Part shown: positions 27,256 to 35,480 of the stretch, piece by piece
Position numbering within the stretch: the first letter of the stretch is position 1
Layout of the letters: every line of letters begins with the position of its first letter
Assembly: GCF_003480315.1 (NCBI RefSeq)
Contig: NZ_QUIV01000009.1
Span: forward strand, 52,366 to 116,365
Source of the DNA: Clostridium sp. AM33-3
GTDB taxonomy: Bacteria > Bacillota > Clostridia > Lachnospirales > Lachnospiraceae
Length of the DNA: 64,000 nucleotides
Direction: 5' to 3'
Notes under the pieces: generated by a model
Told to the model about the DNA's origin: nothing
What the model saw: the letters and a program-made list of their open reading frames with translations, nothing else
The model's database searches: none
Made by a program: the position numbers and the translations under genes

Positions 27256-27762
27256 TTACTTCTTGGCAGTCAAAAACATAACCATGCTTCTTCCTTCCAC
27301 TTTGGAAGGCTTGTCAATGGTTGCGATATCCTTTAAGCTCTCTGCAAAGTCATCCAGGATATACTTGGACTTGGACATGTGCGCCATCTCACGACCACGG
27401 AAACGTAAGGTAACTTTGACTTTATCGCCCTTTTCCAGGAACTTTCGTGCTGCGCCCGTTTTTGTGTTCAAGTCGTTGGTGTCAATATTCGGAGACAACC
27501 GCACTTCTTTAACCTCGATTACCTTCTGTTTTTTTCTAGCTTCTTTTTCTTTTCTTGCCAGCTCGTAACGATATTTACCGTAATCGATAATCTTACAAAC
27601 CGGTGGTTTTGCCGTCGGAGCAATCTTTACGAGATCCAGTTCCGCGTCCTGAGCCAGTTTATAGGCTTCCTTCGCGGACATGATACCCAGCTGCTCGCCG
27701 TCTTCACCAATCAATCGAACTTCTTTGTCTCTGATCTGTTCGTTAATCATTAACTCGCTAAT
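27256..27762 (-). CDS. infC: Translation initiation factor IF-3, probable AUU start
   Basis: Binds the 30S subunit and polices initiator tRNA and start codon choice; 168 aa. The N-domain ([19 protein letters not shown]) and C-domain ([28 protein letters not shown]) are complete. An ATG at 27750 has no ribosome site at a usable distance. Twelve bases upstream and in frame is ATT (27760-27762), with GGGGGTG exactly 7 bases before it. IF-3 of E. coli is known to start at AUU and to autoregulate by rejecting it, so I annotate the AUU. If wrong, the protein starts at 27750 with 164 aa. Confidence 0.93.
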   Translation of the reverse strand: MSELMINEQIRDKEVRLIGEDGEQLGIMSAKEAYKLAQDAELDLVKIAPTAKPPVCKIIDYGKYRYELARKEKEARKKQKVIEVKEVRLSPNIDTNDLNTKTGAARKFLEKGDKVKVTLRFRGREMAHMSKSKYILDDFAESLKDIATIDKPSKVEGRSMVMFLTAKK

Positions 27763-27960
27763 AGTCGTGCACCCCCATCATAGAATTCTGCATGTCTGTT
27801 TTTCTGCATAAAAAAAGTAGATAGAATATTCTACCCACCCTCAAAAGCATCGCATAGGACGTTGATGCCGCCGCATATACGCATTCTTTGCTATAAACCA
27901 GGGTCACTTGCTCGTGCCGAGGTGAGGTGGATACCTACTTTCCTGCGTTGTTCTCACAAC
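27763..27960 (-). promoter_or_regulatory. infC leader, candidate L20-responsive attenuator
   Basis: About 200 nt of untranslated leader before infC. It contains a hairpin-forming pair GCATC/GATGC near 27848-27869 and, near its 3' end, a short stem (GTAGA / TCTAC) followed by seven T at 27809-27835, which resembles an intrinsic terminator. In Bacillota the infC-rpmI-rplT leader is bound by L20 and ends in such a terminator. Family assignment (Rfam L20 leader) was not computed. Confidence 0.6.
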
Positions 27961-27967
27961 TTATGTT

Positions 27968-27996
27968 ACTATACTATGAATCCCCGGGAAAGTCAA
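27968..27996 (-). promoter_or_regulatory. Sigma-A promoter of infC-rpmI-rplT
   Basis: Minus-strand TTGACT (27991-27996), 17 bases, TATAGT (27968-27973). The -35 box lies in the loop region of the hairpin at 27979-28014. Confidence 0.65.
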
Positions 27997-28014
27997 GCAC
28001 TTTTCCGGGGATTT
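27979..28014 (+). terminator. 15-bp hairpin with T-rich tail, plus-strand orientation
   Basis: AATCCCCGGGAAAGT pairs with ACTTTTCCGGGGATT (one G-T pair) around loop CAAGC, followed by TTTCATATTTTTTATTTT on the plus strand. No plus-strand gene ends here. On the minus strand it lies just past the DUF1540 stop and surrounds the infC -35 box. Confidence 0.5.
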
Positions 28015-28039
28015 TTCATATTTTTTATTTTGCTATTTT

Positions 28040-28354
28040 TCAGGACATCTGAAAGGTGGTGCAGAGCGTCTGTTCCGCCCTGCTTGCCCCGTCCCCGGCA
28101 ATGCCGATCTTCGCAGCCGCACAATGGCGGTTATCGTTGTAGATACACTGTACTGCCTCACAGTCTACAGACAAGCTGCTCTCCGGTGTTTTAAAAACGT
28201 TCTTAAAGAGACCGCCCTTGTTTTCATCGAAGCTTCCGCAGCAGGTCTGTTCTTTTTCTTTCGCGTCATGTCCGTCTACCAAGATGGACTGCTTGCAACA
28301 GCAGTGATCCGCATTGTGAAGACAATTGGTCACATTGCACTCTAATTTCGTCAT
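28040..28354 (-). CDS. DUF1540 protein, two tandem cysteine-rich repeats
   Basis: 104 aa with two copies of the DUF1540 motif: CNVTNCLHNADHCCCK...CCGSF (residues 5-40) and CEAVQCIYNDNRHCAAAK...CTTF (60-100). The spaced cysteines suggest metal binding. Function is unknown; the family is widespread in Clostridia and often linked with sporulation, which I cannot confirm here. ATG 28354 was chosen: AGGAGGT directly abuts the ATG at 28363, and the second ATG has 9-base spacing. The gene is between thrS and infC, and its ribosome site is flanked by an inverted repeat. Confidence 0.85.
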   Translation of the reverse strand: MTKLECNVTNCLHNADHCCCKQSILVDGHDAKEKEQTCCGSFDENKGGLFKNVFKTPESSLSVDCEAVQCIYNDNRHCAAAKIGIAGDGASRAEQTLCTTFQMS

Positions 28355-28409
28355 GGAACCCATACCTCCTGTTGGTTAATATTTATTTCACAGGACTAGT
28401 ATGGGTTCC
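28355..28409 (-). repeat. 11-bp inverted repeat around the DUF1540 ribosome site
   Basis: GGAACCCATAC (28355-28365) and GTATGGGTTCC (28399-28409) are perfect complements, 33 bases apart. On the minus-strand mRNA the AGGAGG box sits in the loop next to the 3' arm, and the start codon follows the arm directly. Confidence 0.6.
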
Positions 28410-28433
28410 TTTTCAGAAATTTATGCAAAAAGC

Positions 28434-30371
28434 TTATTTCTGCTCTGCCTTCACCTCAACAGCACGTGCTTCTCTGGAAACAATTTCCTTTTTGATGTTC
28501 TCGATGAAGCTCTCTAAGGATGTCTGGCCCTCATCGCCTTTGAAACGGCTGCGGACAGATACCACTCCGTCTTCCTCTTCCTTCTGGCCAACTACAAGCA
28601 TGTACGGGATCTTATTCTTCTGAGCCTCGCGAATCTTGTAGCCGATCTTCTCAGAACGGGTATCCACTTCTGCGCGGATATTTTCTGCATCCAGGGCAGC
28701 TTTTACTTTTTCTGCATAGTCCATGTACTTGTCAGAGATCGGGAGTACCTTTACCTGTACCGGAGCCAGCCAGGTCGGGAATGCGCCTGCAAAATGCTCG
28801 ATCAGAATACCGATGAAACGTTCGATGGAGCCGAAAGCAACACGATGGATCATGATCGGACGATGCTTCTCGCCATCTGCGCCGATGTACTCCAGCTCGA
28901 AACGCTGCGGAAGCTGGAAGTCAAGCTGAATGGTACCGCACTGCCAGGTTCTTCCGATGGCATCAACCAGATGGAAGTCAATCTTCGGTCCGTAGAACGC
29001 GCCGTCGCCCTCGTTTACGACATAGTCCAGACCCATTTCATCCAGAGCGCTTCTCAAACCGTCGGTAGCCATCTCCCAATCTTCATCACTTCCCATGCTG
29101 TCTTCCGGACGGGTAGAAAGCTCAACATGATATTTGAAGCCGAACAGCTTGTAAACGCTGTCGATCAGCTGTGCAACCCCTTTGATTTCATCTTTGATCT
29201 GCTCCGGAGTCATGAAGATGTGCGCATCATCCTGGGTGAAGCAGCGCACGCGCATCAGACCATGCAGCTGACCGGACTTCTCATGACGGTGAACGATACC
29301 AAGCTCGCCCATGCGCAGCGGCAGGTCACGGTAGGAACGCGGCTCGGAAGCATAAACCAGAACACCGCCCGGGCAGTTCATCGGTTTGATCGCGTAGTCC
29401 TGATCATCGATCACGGTGGTGTACATGTTATCTTTGTAGTGATCCCAGTGGCCGGAGGTCTCCCACAGGCTTCTGTTTAAGATGATCGGGGTGGAAATCT
29501 CTACATAACCTGCCTTTTTGTGGATCTCTCTCCAGTACTCTAACAGGGTGTTTTTCAGAACCATGCCCTTCGGCAGGAAGAACGGGAATCCCGGGCCAGC
29601 CTCGTGCATCATGAACAGGCCAAGCTCTTTGCCCAGTTTTCTGTGGTCACGCTTCTTTGCCTCTTCCATCATGGTAATATAAGCTTCCAGTTCTTCTTTC
29701 TTTGCGAACGCAGTTGCGTAGATACGGGTCAGCATCTTGTTATGCTCGTTGCCTCTCCAGTAAGCACCTGCAATGCTGGTCAGCTTGTAAGCCTTTCCAA
29801 CTTCCTTGGTATTCATTAAGTGCGGGCCTGCGCAAAGGTCAGTAAACTCGCCTTGCTTGTAGAAGCTGATCTCCTCACCCTCCGGAAGGTCCTCGATAAG
29901 CTCTACCTTGTACGGCTCCTCTTTTTCTTTCATCAGGGCCAGTGCCTCTTCTCTCGGAAGGGTAAAGCGCTCTAACGGCAGTGCTTCTTTGATGATCTTC
30001 TTCATCTCAGCCTCGATTTTTTCCAGATCGTCTGCTGTGATCGGGGTCTCGAAATCGATATCATAATAGAATCCGTCGGCAATAGACGGACCGATCGCAA
30101 GCTTTGCGCTCGGATACAGTCTCTTGATAGCCTGTGCCATAACATGGCTTGCGGTATGACGCAGTGCCGCAAGACCCTCTGCATCCTTCGCAGTCAGAAT
30201 ATTCAGCTCACAGTCCTTATCAATGACCGTACGCAGATCCTCTGTCTGTCCGTCCACTTCTCCGACGCATGCCACGCGTGCCAGTCCTTCGCTGATGTCA
30301 CGGGCAATATCGATAATGGACATAGCCTGTGCATATTCTTTTTTGCTTCCATCTTTTAATGTGATGATCAT
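28434..30371 (-). CDS. thrS: Threonyl-tRNA synthetase
   Basis: Charges tRNA-Thr; 645 aa. It has a TGS domain (1-65, IITLKDGSKKEYAQAMS), the editing domain with the HTASHVMAQA zinc/hydrolysis motif, the class II core (motif 2 RVRCFTQDDAHIF, motif 3 GSIERFIGILIEHF), and an anticodon-binding domain with the C-terminal VVGQKEEEDGVVSVRSR. ATG 30371 follows AGGAGG; an upstream open frame to 30476 runs into the T-box terminator. Expression is controlled by the preceding Thr T-box. Confidence 0.97.
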   Translation of the reverse strand: MIITLKDGSKKEYAQAMSIIDIARDISEGLARVACVGEVDGQTEDLRTVIDKDCELNILTAKDAEGLAALRHTASHVMAQAIKRLYPSAKLAIGPSIADGFYYDIDFETPITADDLEKIEAEMKKIIKEALPLERFTLPREEALALMKEKEEPYKVELIEDLPEGEEISFYKQGEFTDLCAGPHLMNTKEVGKAYKLTSIAGAYWRGNEHNKMLTRIYATAFAKKEELEAYITMMEEAKKRDHRKLGKELGLFMMHEAGPGFPFFLPKGMVLKNTLLEYWREIHKKAGYVEISTPIILNRSLWETSGHWDHYKDNMYTTVIDDQDYAIKPMNCPGGVLVYASEPRSYRDLPLRMGELGIVHRHEKSGQLHGLMRVRCFTQDDAHIFMTPEQIKDEIKGVAQLIDSVYKLFGFKYHVELSTRPEDSMGSDEDWEMATDGLRSALDEMGLDYVVNEGDGAFYGPKIDFHLVDAIGRTWQCGTIQLDFQLPQRFELEYIGADGEKHRPIMIHRVAFGSIERFIGILIEHFAGAFPTWLAPVQVKVLPISDKYMDYAEKVKAALDAENIRAEVDTRSEKIGYKIREAQKNKIPYMLVVGQKEEEDGVVSVRSRFKGDEGQTSLESFIENIKKEIVSREARAVEVKAEQK

Positions 30372-30441
30372 GCCTTTTTTCCTCCTGGTATTCTTTATTA
30401 AAATGATGATACAAGGGACGATAAGGATTTTCAAAAATGAA

Positions 30442-30715
30442 ATAAAAAAGTCCCCTGCCTGATGCGCTCTGCGCACCGGACAAGGGACGACAATTCTTTT
30501 ATCGCGGTTCCACCCTGTTTGCCGCCTGATATTTCAGACAGCCGCTTCATTCTGATGGTAACGGAATCACCGGATCCGATTAAGGACCACTCCGAGCTGG
30601 TTTTCCTGCCGGCTTCCTCATAAGATGCTCACACCACTTGCATCTCTCTCTGAATGACTCTGCCAGAGTACTCTTCTCATCAACGTGTTAGCATATGAAG
30701 ATATCTCTCATATCT
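30442..30715 (-). promoter_or_regulatory. T-box riboswitch of thrS (specifier ACC, Thr)
   Basis: Stem I carries the GAGAAGAGTA loop, the CAGAGAGA bulge and the GTGGTGTGA apical loop. The specifier ACC at 30599-30601 is preceded by GAAA and followed by AGCTCGGAG. The T-box AGGGTGGAACCGCG is at 30503-30516. The terminator stem (GTCCCTTGTC paired with GGCAGGGGAC) ends in TTTTTTATTT at 30442-30450. Uncharged tRNA-Thr should stabilise the antiterminator and allow thrS transcription. Confidence 0.93.
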
Positions 30716-30721
30716 TCACTG

Positions 30722-30749
30722 ATTATAGCACGCAAGACCCAGATGTCAA
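30722..30749 (-). promoter_or_regulatory. Sigma-A promoter of the thrS T-box transcript
   Basis: Minus-strand TTGACA (30744-30749), 16 bases, TATAAT (30722-30727). Confidence 0.7.
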
Positions 30750-30783
30750 GCACTAAAAACTGAATTTCTTCCGAAACAGCGTC

Positions 30784-32403
30784 TTAATCCATACTCGCGT
30801 TTAAAGAGCGCATAGCACTCATGCAGCTGAGTTCATTTCCATCTATATCACGGAGCTGTCCATCCTGGACAAAATTGTATACATGGATGTTATCCAGGTA
30901 CAAATCACCATCCGCTTCAAAGCTTACCTCATAGAACCCCCTTCTGCCAAGATTCAGATCATACTGCCTTGCCCCGTTTACCTCCACAGTCCGGCTCATG
31001 GCCCCAAGCTTTACGGTCAGCGTTGCCGGTCCGTCACTGTCTGCGGTAAAACGGACATGGCCATCGTGAGTACTGCGGCCCCCGATCCGGTGTCCTACTT
31101 TCTGGGAAAGGCTTCCTCCGCTCTCAAGATAAAGCTGATTGCTGCCAGCCCGTTCTACCACGCGGCCGCCAGTCACATTCCATCCCCTGGTCCCCAGGGC
31201 GAACTGATGATTATAAACCGGATTATTCGTATAATTCCGGTATGTCCAGACCGCATAACCGTTTGTATGGGTCCGCAGCGTATCCGGAATTCCGGTAAGG
31301 TACGCCCCGCGATGGCTTTCTGCCAGTCTTGCATTCTGTTCAAAGCCTTCCGTCGCATCCATGTAAAGAAGCTGGTCAATAAAAACCGGCTTGCCTCCAT
31401 TATTGGCCCGGACAAGAGAAAGCTGTTCATTCATGGTCTTTATGGCTTCCTCTGCAGAAAGCACATTTCCAAAACCGTGCCCCATGGATACACTGTACAT
31501 CAGGGAGGTGTACTCTGCGTTACCACATTGAAAAGTACCATAATGCGATGCTCCTGTTTCTCCGTTTCCATCCTGTGCACTCACAGGATCGACATCCAGC
31601 CGGACCTCCATAGACAGTCCCGGAAATACCTTCTGGGTATCTTCCAGAAGATCATTCAGGAAGTCATCGTAAAAATCATAAAACAGCTTAAAGGCATAAT
31701 CTTTCCTGGCAGGAATATAGATATTGTCATAGCTGGTAAATACTTCTTTTGGCTGATAATATTCGTTCACCTGTTTTAAGGAATAATGTTTTTTCAGCCA
31801 CGCCTGATAGCCGCAGTTCTTCGCCGCAATGCGGCTGTTAGCTCCTCTTCCAAGGTTCCCTGCATCTTCGATATAGTTCCAGAAATCCTCCCAGGTCATA
31901 AATCCTCCGTGGAAGTTGGAATGAGCCGATGCCGTCCGGTAGATCTGTTTTGCATATGCCAGCCACGCCGCACGGGTAGATGAGTCTTTTAACAGATCAC
32001 GAAAACGTCCTGTTGTCACATCATCGTTATAATAGTCCCATACATAGCCAACCCGCAGTTCCACCATAAGCCCGTGGGCATTTGCGACATTCATAACCTT
32101 GTCGAGTTTCTGAAACGCGTAACGGTTGTAGGAAAGTGGGAGTACCCCGGGCTGAAATTCCCGCCACGGAACCACCAGCACAATACTGTTAAAACCATCT
32201 GCCGCGATCTGTGCCAGTTCTTCATCCATGTGATCGCTCTCCGAGTTCCAGAAGTTGCTCACCCAGGCATCCGAAACATAAGTTGCCGCTTTCAGGTAAG
32301 AAGGCGCCGCCTCACTGCGAATACCGGATAGAGACACGGACACTGCCACCGCGATCGCCGTGAACCCCATTCCGAGGGTACGGACCAGCTTGTTCTTTTT
32401 CAT
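30784..32403 (-). CDS. Secreted TIM-barrel glycoside hydrolase-like protein
   Basis: 539 aa. A signal peptide (KKNKLVRTLGMGFTAIAVAV, cleavage near SEAA at 29-30) precedes a barrel-like domain (about 35-410) with strands such as FNSIVLVVPWREFQPG, GLMVELRVGYVWDYY, GGFMTWEDFWNY and GGKPVFIDQLLYMD. The WED motif after strand 4 is where clan GH-A enzymes carry the acid/base Glu. The expected nucleophile position reads FID rather than a clear Glu, so activity is uncertain. Residues about 415-515 look like a beta-sandwich carbohydrate-binding module. The start is ATG 32403, with GGCGGAG 6 bases upstream. Confidence 0.7.
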   Translation of the reverse strand: MKKNKLVRTLGMGFTAIAVAVSVSLSGIRSEAAPSYLKAATYVSDAWVSNFWNSESDHMDEELAQIAADGFNSIVLVVPWREFQPGVLPLSYNRYAFQKLDKVMNVANAHGLMVELRVGYVWDYYNDDVTTGRFRDLLKDSSTRAAWLAYAKQIYRTASAHSNFHGGFMTWEDFWNYIEDAGNLGRGANSRIAAKNCGYQAWLKKHYSLKQVNEYYQPKEVFTSYDNIYIPARKDYAFKLFYDFYDDFLNDLLEDTQKVFPGLSMEVRLDVDPVSAQDGNGETGASHYGTFQCGNAEYTSLMYSVSMGHGFGNVLSAEEAIKTMNEQLSLVRANNGGKPVFIDQLLYMDATEGFEQNARLAESHRGAYLTGIPDTLRTHTNGYAVWTYRNYTNNPVYNHQFALGTRGWNVTGGRVVERAGSNQLYLESGGSLSQKVGHRIGGRSTHDGHVRFTADSDGPATLTVKLGAMSRTVEVNGARQYDLNLGRRGFYEVSFEADGDLYLDNIHVYNFVQDGQLRDIDGNELSCMSAMRSLNASMD

Positions 32404-32471
32404 ATGTAACTCCGCCATTTTCCCGTTACTCACCAACATATGCATGTAACGTTTTTCTTCTGTTATACCAG

Positions 32472-32501
32472 ATTTTAGCATAGTTACATACGGTCCGTCA
32501 A
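32472..32501 (-). promoter_or_regulatory. Probable promoter of the TIM-barrel gene
   Basis: Minus-strand TTGACG (32496-32501), 18 bases, TAAAAT (32472-32477). Confidence 0.5.
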
Positions 32502-32541
32502 TGTTGCTCGTTAACAGCGTAATTTTCAGTTCAGAAAATTC

Positions 32542-33540
32542 CTACCTGTTGACAGCAGCATTTTCTCCTGTTGCATAATTGATCATAACCCCCGGCTGCA
32601 CATTATACACGTAAACGCAGTATTCCACACCATCACCCTCATCTTCTACAGATTCTGCCTCCATCAGCACACCGGATGCCACCAGGTTGTCTCCCTCAAA
32701 GACCGGCGTCACCCGGTAGAGCACATGGTTGTCTGTTTCTTTGACGTAATCTGCCACCAGATTCTCGAAAGGCAGCATACCATCGACATTCAAATAACGG
32801 GTACCGGTGATCAGATTTTTTTCATTGGCATTCTCGGCGGTTAGCTGGTAACCGATGAGATGGCAGCGATTGTACAGGTATTTGCCATCCACAAAATCAT
32901 ATTTGGAGATCTGCCAGCCGCTTGGCTTCACTTTGCTGATGGAACCACGCTTTTCCGTAGGCATCAGATCTGTGCCGACACTGGCATAAGCCGTGCTGCA
33001 GCGCCCCAGGTTATCCAGATCACTGTAGTATTCAAAGGATTCACTGGTCAGATCAGAAGCTGTAAAGTATGGGATATTGCCATTTACAATGGCATATGGC
33101 TCCCCGGAATAGGCCGGGATAGCCGCAAGATCCACGTAGACCTCTGCGCCCGCGCCGATTTCCGTGCCGGATGGAACTGTGGCAAAATCACTGCTGTCTC
33201 CAGACGCAGCCTGGCCGCTGCCATCTGCTGCCGGTGTTTCACTATCTGGTGTTTCTGATATCGCATCATCTGGCGCGGCGCTGCCTGCAGGTACCTCTGC
33301 ATTTCCGCCATCTCCGACGGCCTGAGAAGTTTCGGCATCCACTGTAGTTTCATAGGCATCCAGAATATTGTCCACAGCCTGCTCCAGCTGCCCAATGTTT
33401 TTCTGGCTGACACCCACCGCCGCCAGAATCATGGCCACAACGGCGAAAATGGCCGCTCTGCCTTTCTTTCTCGCTTTCGCCTTTTTATAGCGCTTCACGC
33501 CGTGCTTCGCCTGATTGTATACATTCTTTTTTCTGCTCAT
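32542..33540 (-). CDS. Membrane-anchored DNA/RNA non-specific endonuclease
   Basis: 332 aa. A basic N-terminus and one membrane helix (about 28-45) are followed by a long low-complexity Ala/Gly/Ser/Asp/Glu linker (about 55-135). The C-terminal nuclease domain of the EndA/NucA beta-beta-alpha-metal group shows KRGSISKVKPSGWQ, the catalytic NRCHLIGYQL (in place of DRGH) and NEKNLITGTRYLN. Streptococcal EndA homologues degrade one DNA strand during uptake or digest extracellular DNA; the biological use here is unknown. No competence genes are adjacent. Confidence 0.88.
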   Translation of the reverse strand: MSRKKNVYNQAKHGVKRYKKAKARKKGRAAIFAVVAMILAAVGVSQKNIGQLEQAVDNILDAYETTVDAETSQAVGDGGNAEVPAGSAAPDDAISETPDSETPAADGSGQAASGDSSDFATVPSGTEIGAGAEVYVDLAAIPAYSGEPYAIVNGNIPYFTASDLTSESFEYYSDLDNLGRCSTAYASVGTDLMPTEKRGSISKVKPSGWQISKYDFVDGKYLYNRCHLIGYQLTAENANEKNLITGTRYLNVDGMLPFENLVADYVKETDNHVLYRVTPVFEGDNLVASGVLMEAESVEDEGDGVEYCVYVYNVQPGVMINYATGENAAVNR

Positions 33541-33651
33541 GGTGTATTTCTCCTGCTGTCGTTGATTTTTGTATTCCTGTTTATTTTCGCATAAATCATA
33601 GATTTGTCAAGAATGTATGTTCGATTATTTTTCAAATACTCCTTCCGTTCA

Positions 33652-33680
33652 TTGACAAATAAGAAACTGCATGCTACAAT
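33652..33680 (+). promoter_or_regulatory. Sigma-A promoter of ssrA
   Basis: TTGACA (33652-33657), 17 bases, TACAAT (33675-33680), about 41 bases before the mature tmRNA. Confidence 0.75.
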
Positions 33681-33721
33681 ACACATGTTTCTATCATCGG
33701 CAGGTCACGATGAGCCAGTAA

Positions 33722-34058
33722 GGGGTTGTACTGGTTTCGACGGGGATCATGCAGCTGGTGAAGCTATCCGCATGCGGTGCGTTAAACGGCAAAATTAAAA
33801 TTAAACGCTGAAGATAATTTAGCATACGCAGCCTAATGGCTGCTGTCAGCCTTAGTGCACTCACACATTAAGAATCTGGCATCGACTATGTGAGAAACGA
33901 CATGTACTAAGCTTTGCGTGCATGGGCGTATCATGAAGCTACTGAAACCGCAAGAGTGTCTGTTCCCGTGCGGCAGAGGGAATGTCAAATAACAGACTAT
34001 GATAGTAGAAGAACAGGGAATTGGTTTTCGGACAGGGGTTCGATTCCCCTCAGCTCCA
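33722..34058 (+). ncRNA. ssrA: Transfer-messenger RNA (tmRNA)
   Basis: Rescues stalled ribosomes and tags the nascent chain. The 5' end GGGGTTG pairs with CAGCTCC at the 3' end, forming the acceptor stem with discriminator A; CCA is not encoded. TACTGGTTTCGACGGGG and the T-arm GGGGTTCGATTCCCC are standard. The tag frame runs from the resume codon GCA at 33789 to TAA at 33834-33836 and encodes AKLKLNAEDNLAYAA, ending in the AYAA-type degron. smpB lies 1.8 kb away on the other strand. Confidence 0.96.
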
Positions 34059-34061
34059 CTT

Positions 34062-34092
34062 AAAAAGTCGCGCAAATACGCGACTTTTTCTT
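34062..34092 (+). terminator. Intrinsic terminator of ssrA
   Basis: Perfect stem AAAAAGTCGCG / CGCGACTTTTT, loop CAAATA, T-rich tail. Confidence 0.85.
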
Positions 34093-34118
34093 TTTGTTTT
34101 CTTTCTAGCTTAAGCTCC

Positions 34119-34154
34119 AAAAAAGCTCCGGCGCCAAAATGCCAGAGCTTTTTT
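34119..34154 (-). terminator. Intrinsic terminator of ilvE
   Basis: Stem AAAAAAGCTC-GGC / GCC-GAGCTTTTTT with one mismatch. It can work on both strands and sits between converging ssrA and ilvE. Confidence 0.75.
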
Positions 34155-34172
34155 CATATATTCTCTCAATTA

Positions 34173-35198
34173 CTATTTGATCTTGTGGATCCAGCCTACC
34201 GGAGCTTCAATCTTGCCCATCTGGATGCCGGTTAAGGTATCGTACAGTTTCTGGATGGTCGGTCCCATCTTCTCCATGCCGCTCGGGAAGCAGATTTCTT
34301 TGCCGTGGTCTACAACCTTACCCACCGGTGAGATCACTGCTGCAGTTCCGCACAGTCCGCACTCTGCGAAATCGCCAAGTTCAGACAGTTTTACCGGGCG
34401 CTGGGTTACTTTCAGGCCAAGGTAATTCTCTGCTACATATACCAGGGATCGTCTGGTGATGGACGGCAAAATAGAATCAGACTTCGGAGTTACCAGCTCG
34501 CCATCTTTTGTTACGAACAGGAAGTTTGCTCCTCCGGTCTCCTCTACATAGGTTCTGGTTGCCGGATCCAGGAACATATTCTCATCGAATCCGTTTGCAT
34601 GGGCAACCTCATGTGCATGCAGGCTCATTGCATAGTTTAAGCCAGCCTTTACATGACCAGTTCCGTGAGGTGCAGCACGGTCGAAGTCACTGACACAGAT
34701 GGTGATCGGCTTCGCGCCACCCTTAAAGTACGGACCTACCGGAGTGACGAGAATACGGAACTGATACTCGTTGGACGGTTTTACGCCAATAACCGGTCCT
34801 GAAGCAAACATATATGGGCGGATATAAAGAGTTGCCCCGCTACCATACGGCGGTACCCATGCCTCGTTCGCTTTAACAACCTTGTCCAGAGCCTCCATGA
34901 AACGTTCTTTCGGGAACTGCGGCATCTCCAGTCTTGCGCAGGAGTCCATCATACGCTCTGCGTTTAAGTCCGGGCGGAAGGTTACAATGCTGCCGTCCTC
35001 GGTGGTATATGCCTTTAAACCCTCAAAGCACTCCTGACAGTACTGCAGGATACCTGCGCACTCGTTGATGACCACGTTCGGATCCTCGGTGAGGGTACCC
35101 TCATCCCATTTTCCATCTTTATAATTTGATACGTAGCGGTAATCGGTTGTTACATAGCTGAATCCGATATTGCCCCAGTCAAGATTTTTCTTTTCCAT
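34173..35198 (-). CDS. ilvE: Branched-chain amino acid aminotransferase
   Basis: PLP-dependent (fold type IV) transamination of Leu, Ile and Val with 2-oxoglutarate; 341 aa. The catalytic lysine lies in HVKAGLNYAMSLHAHE. Also seen are YIRPYMFASG, YVEETGGANFLFV, and ECGLCGTAAVISPVG. It belongs to the class II (about 340-360 aa) BCAT subgroup. ATG 35198 follows GGAGGA; an upstream frame reaches 35369 across the promoter. A BrnQ-type branched-chain transporter is encoded 9 kb away. Confidence 0.95.
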   Translation of the reverse strand: MEKKNLDWGNIGFSYVTTDYRYVSNYKDGKWDEGTLTEDPNVVINECAGILQYCQECFEGLKAYTTEDGSIVTFRPDLNAERMMDSCARLEMPQFPKERFMEALDKVVKANEAWVPPYGSGATLYIRPYMFASGPVIGVKPSNEYQFRILVTPVGPYFKGGAKPITICVSDFDRAAPHGTGHVKAGLNYAMSLHAHEVAHANGFDENMFLDPATRTYVEETGGANFLFVTKDGELVTPKSDSILPSITRRSLVYVAENYLGLKVTQRPVKLSELGDFAECGLCGTAAVISPVGKVVDHGKEICFPSGMEKMGPTIQKLYDTLTGIQMGKIEAPVGWIHKIK

Positions 35199-35304
35199 TG
35201 TCTTATCCTCCATCTCTGGTTTCCCATGGACCCCGATGCGGTATCCTGATGCATTTGCCGTTTTGTCATCCGCGGGAAGATTTGTAATCGATTGATTAAT
35301 GAAC

Positions 35305-35333
35305 ATTATAGACCCGACTGTTCTGAAAATCAA
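35305..35333 (-). promoter_or_regulatory. Sigma-A promoter of ilvE
   Basis: Minus-strand TTGATT (35328-35333), 17 bases, TATAAT (35305-35310). The leader is about 100 nt with no regulatory RNA I recognise. Confidence 0.6.
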
Positions 35334-35480
35334 TGGTTGATTTTCAATTCCCCTATACATGTGCTTCATGATAGATATAATTCGAATTCATAATGTCATT
35401 CTATTTCATAACTTTACACACCTGTTTTCCTGACATTCCGGACTCAGTTTTCCCAGAAACAGATCGATATTCCGACTGAT

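Noticed and set aside
30551..30566. A second ACC triplet in the thrS leader as T-box specifier
   Set aside because: The ACC at 30599-30601 aligns with known T-box spacing (GAAA before, AGCTCGGAG after); the other does not.
30883..31779. Plus-strand open frame of 298 codons
   Set aside because: Antisense to the secreted TIM-barrel gene, which has a signal peptide and ribosome site.
35199..35480. Riboswitch or T-box before ilvE
   Set aside because: No T-box motif, no terminator and no known aptamer blocks seen.
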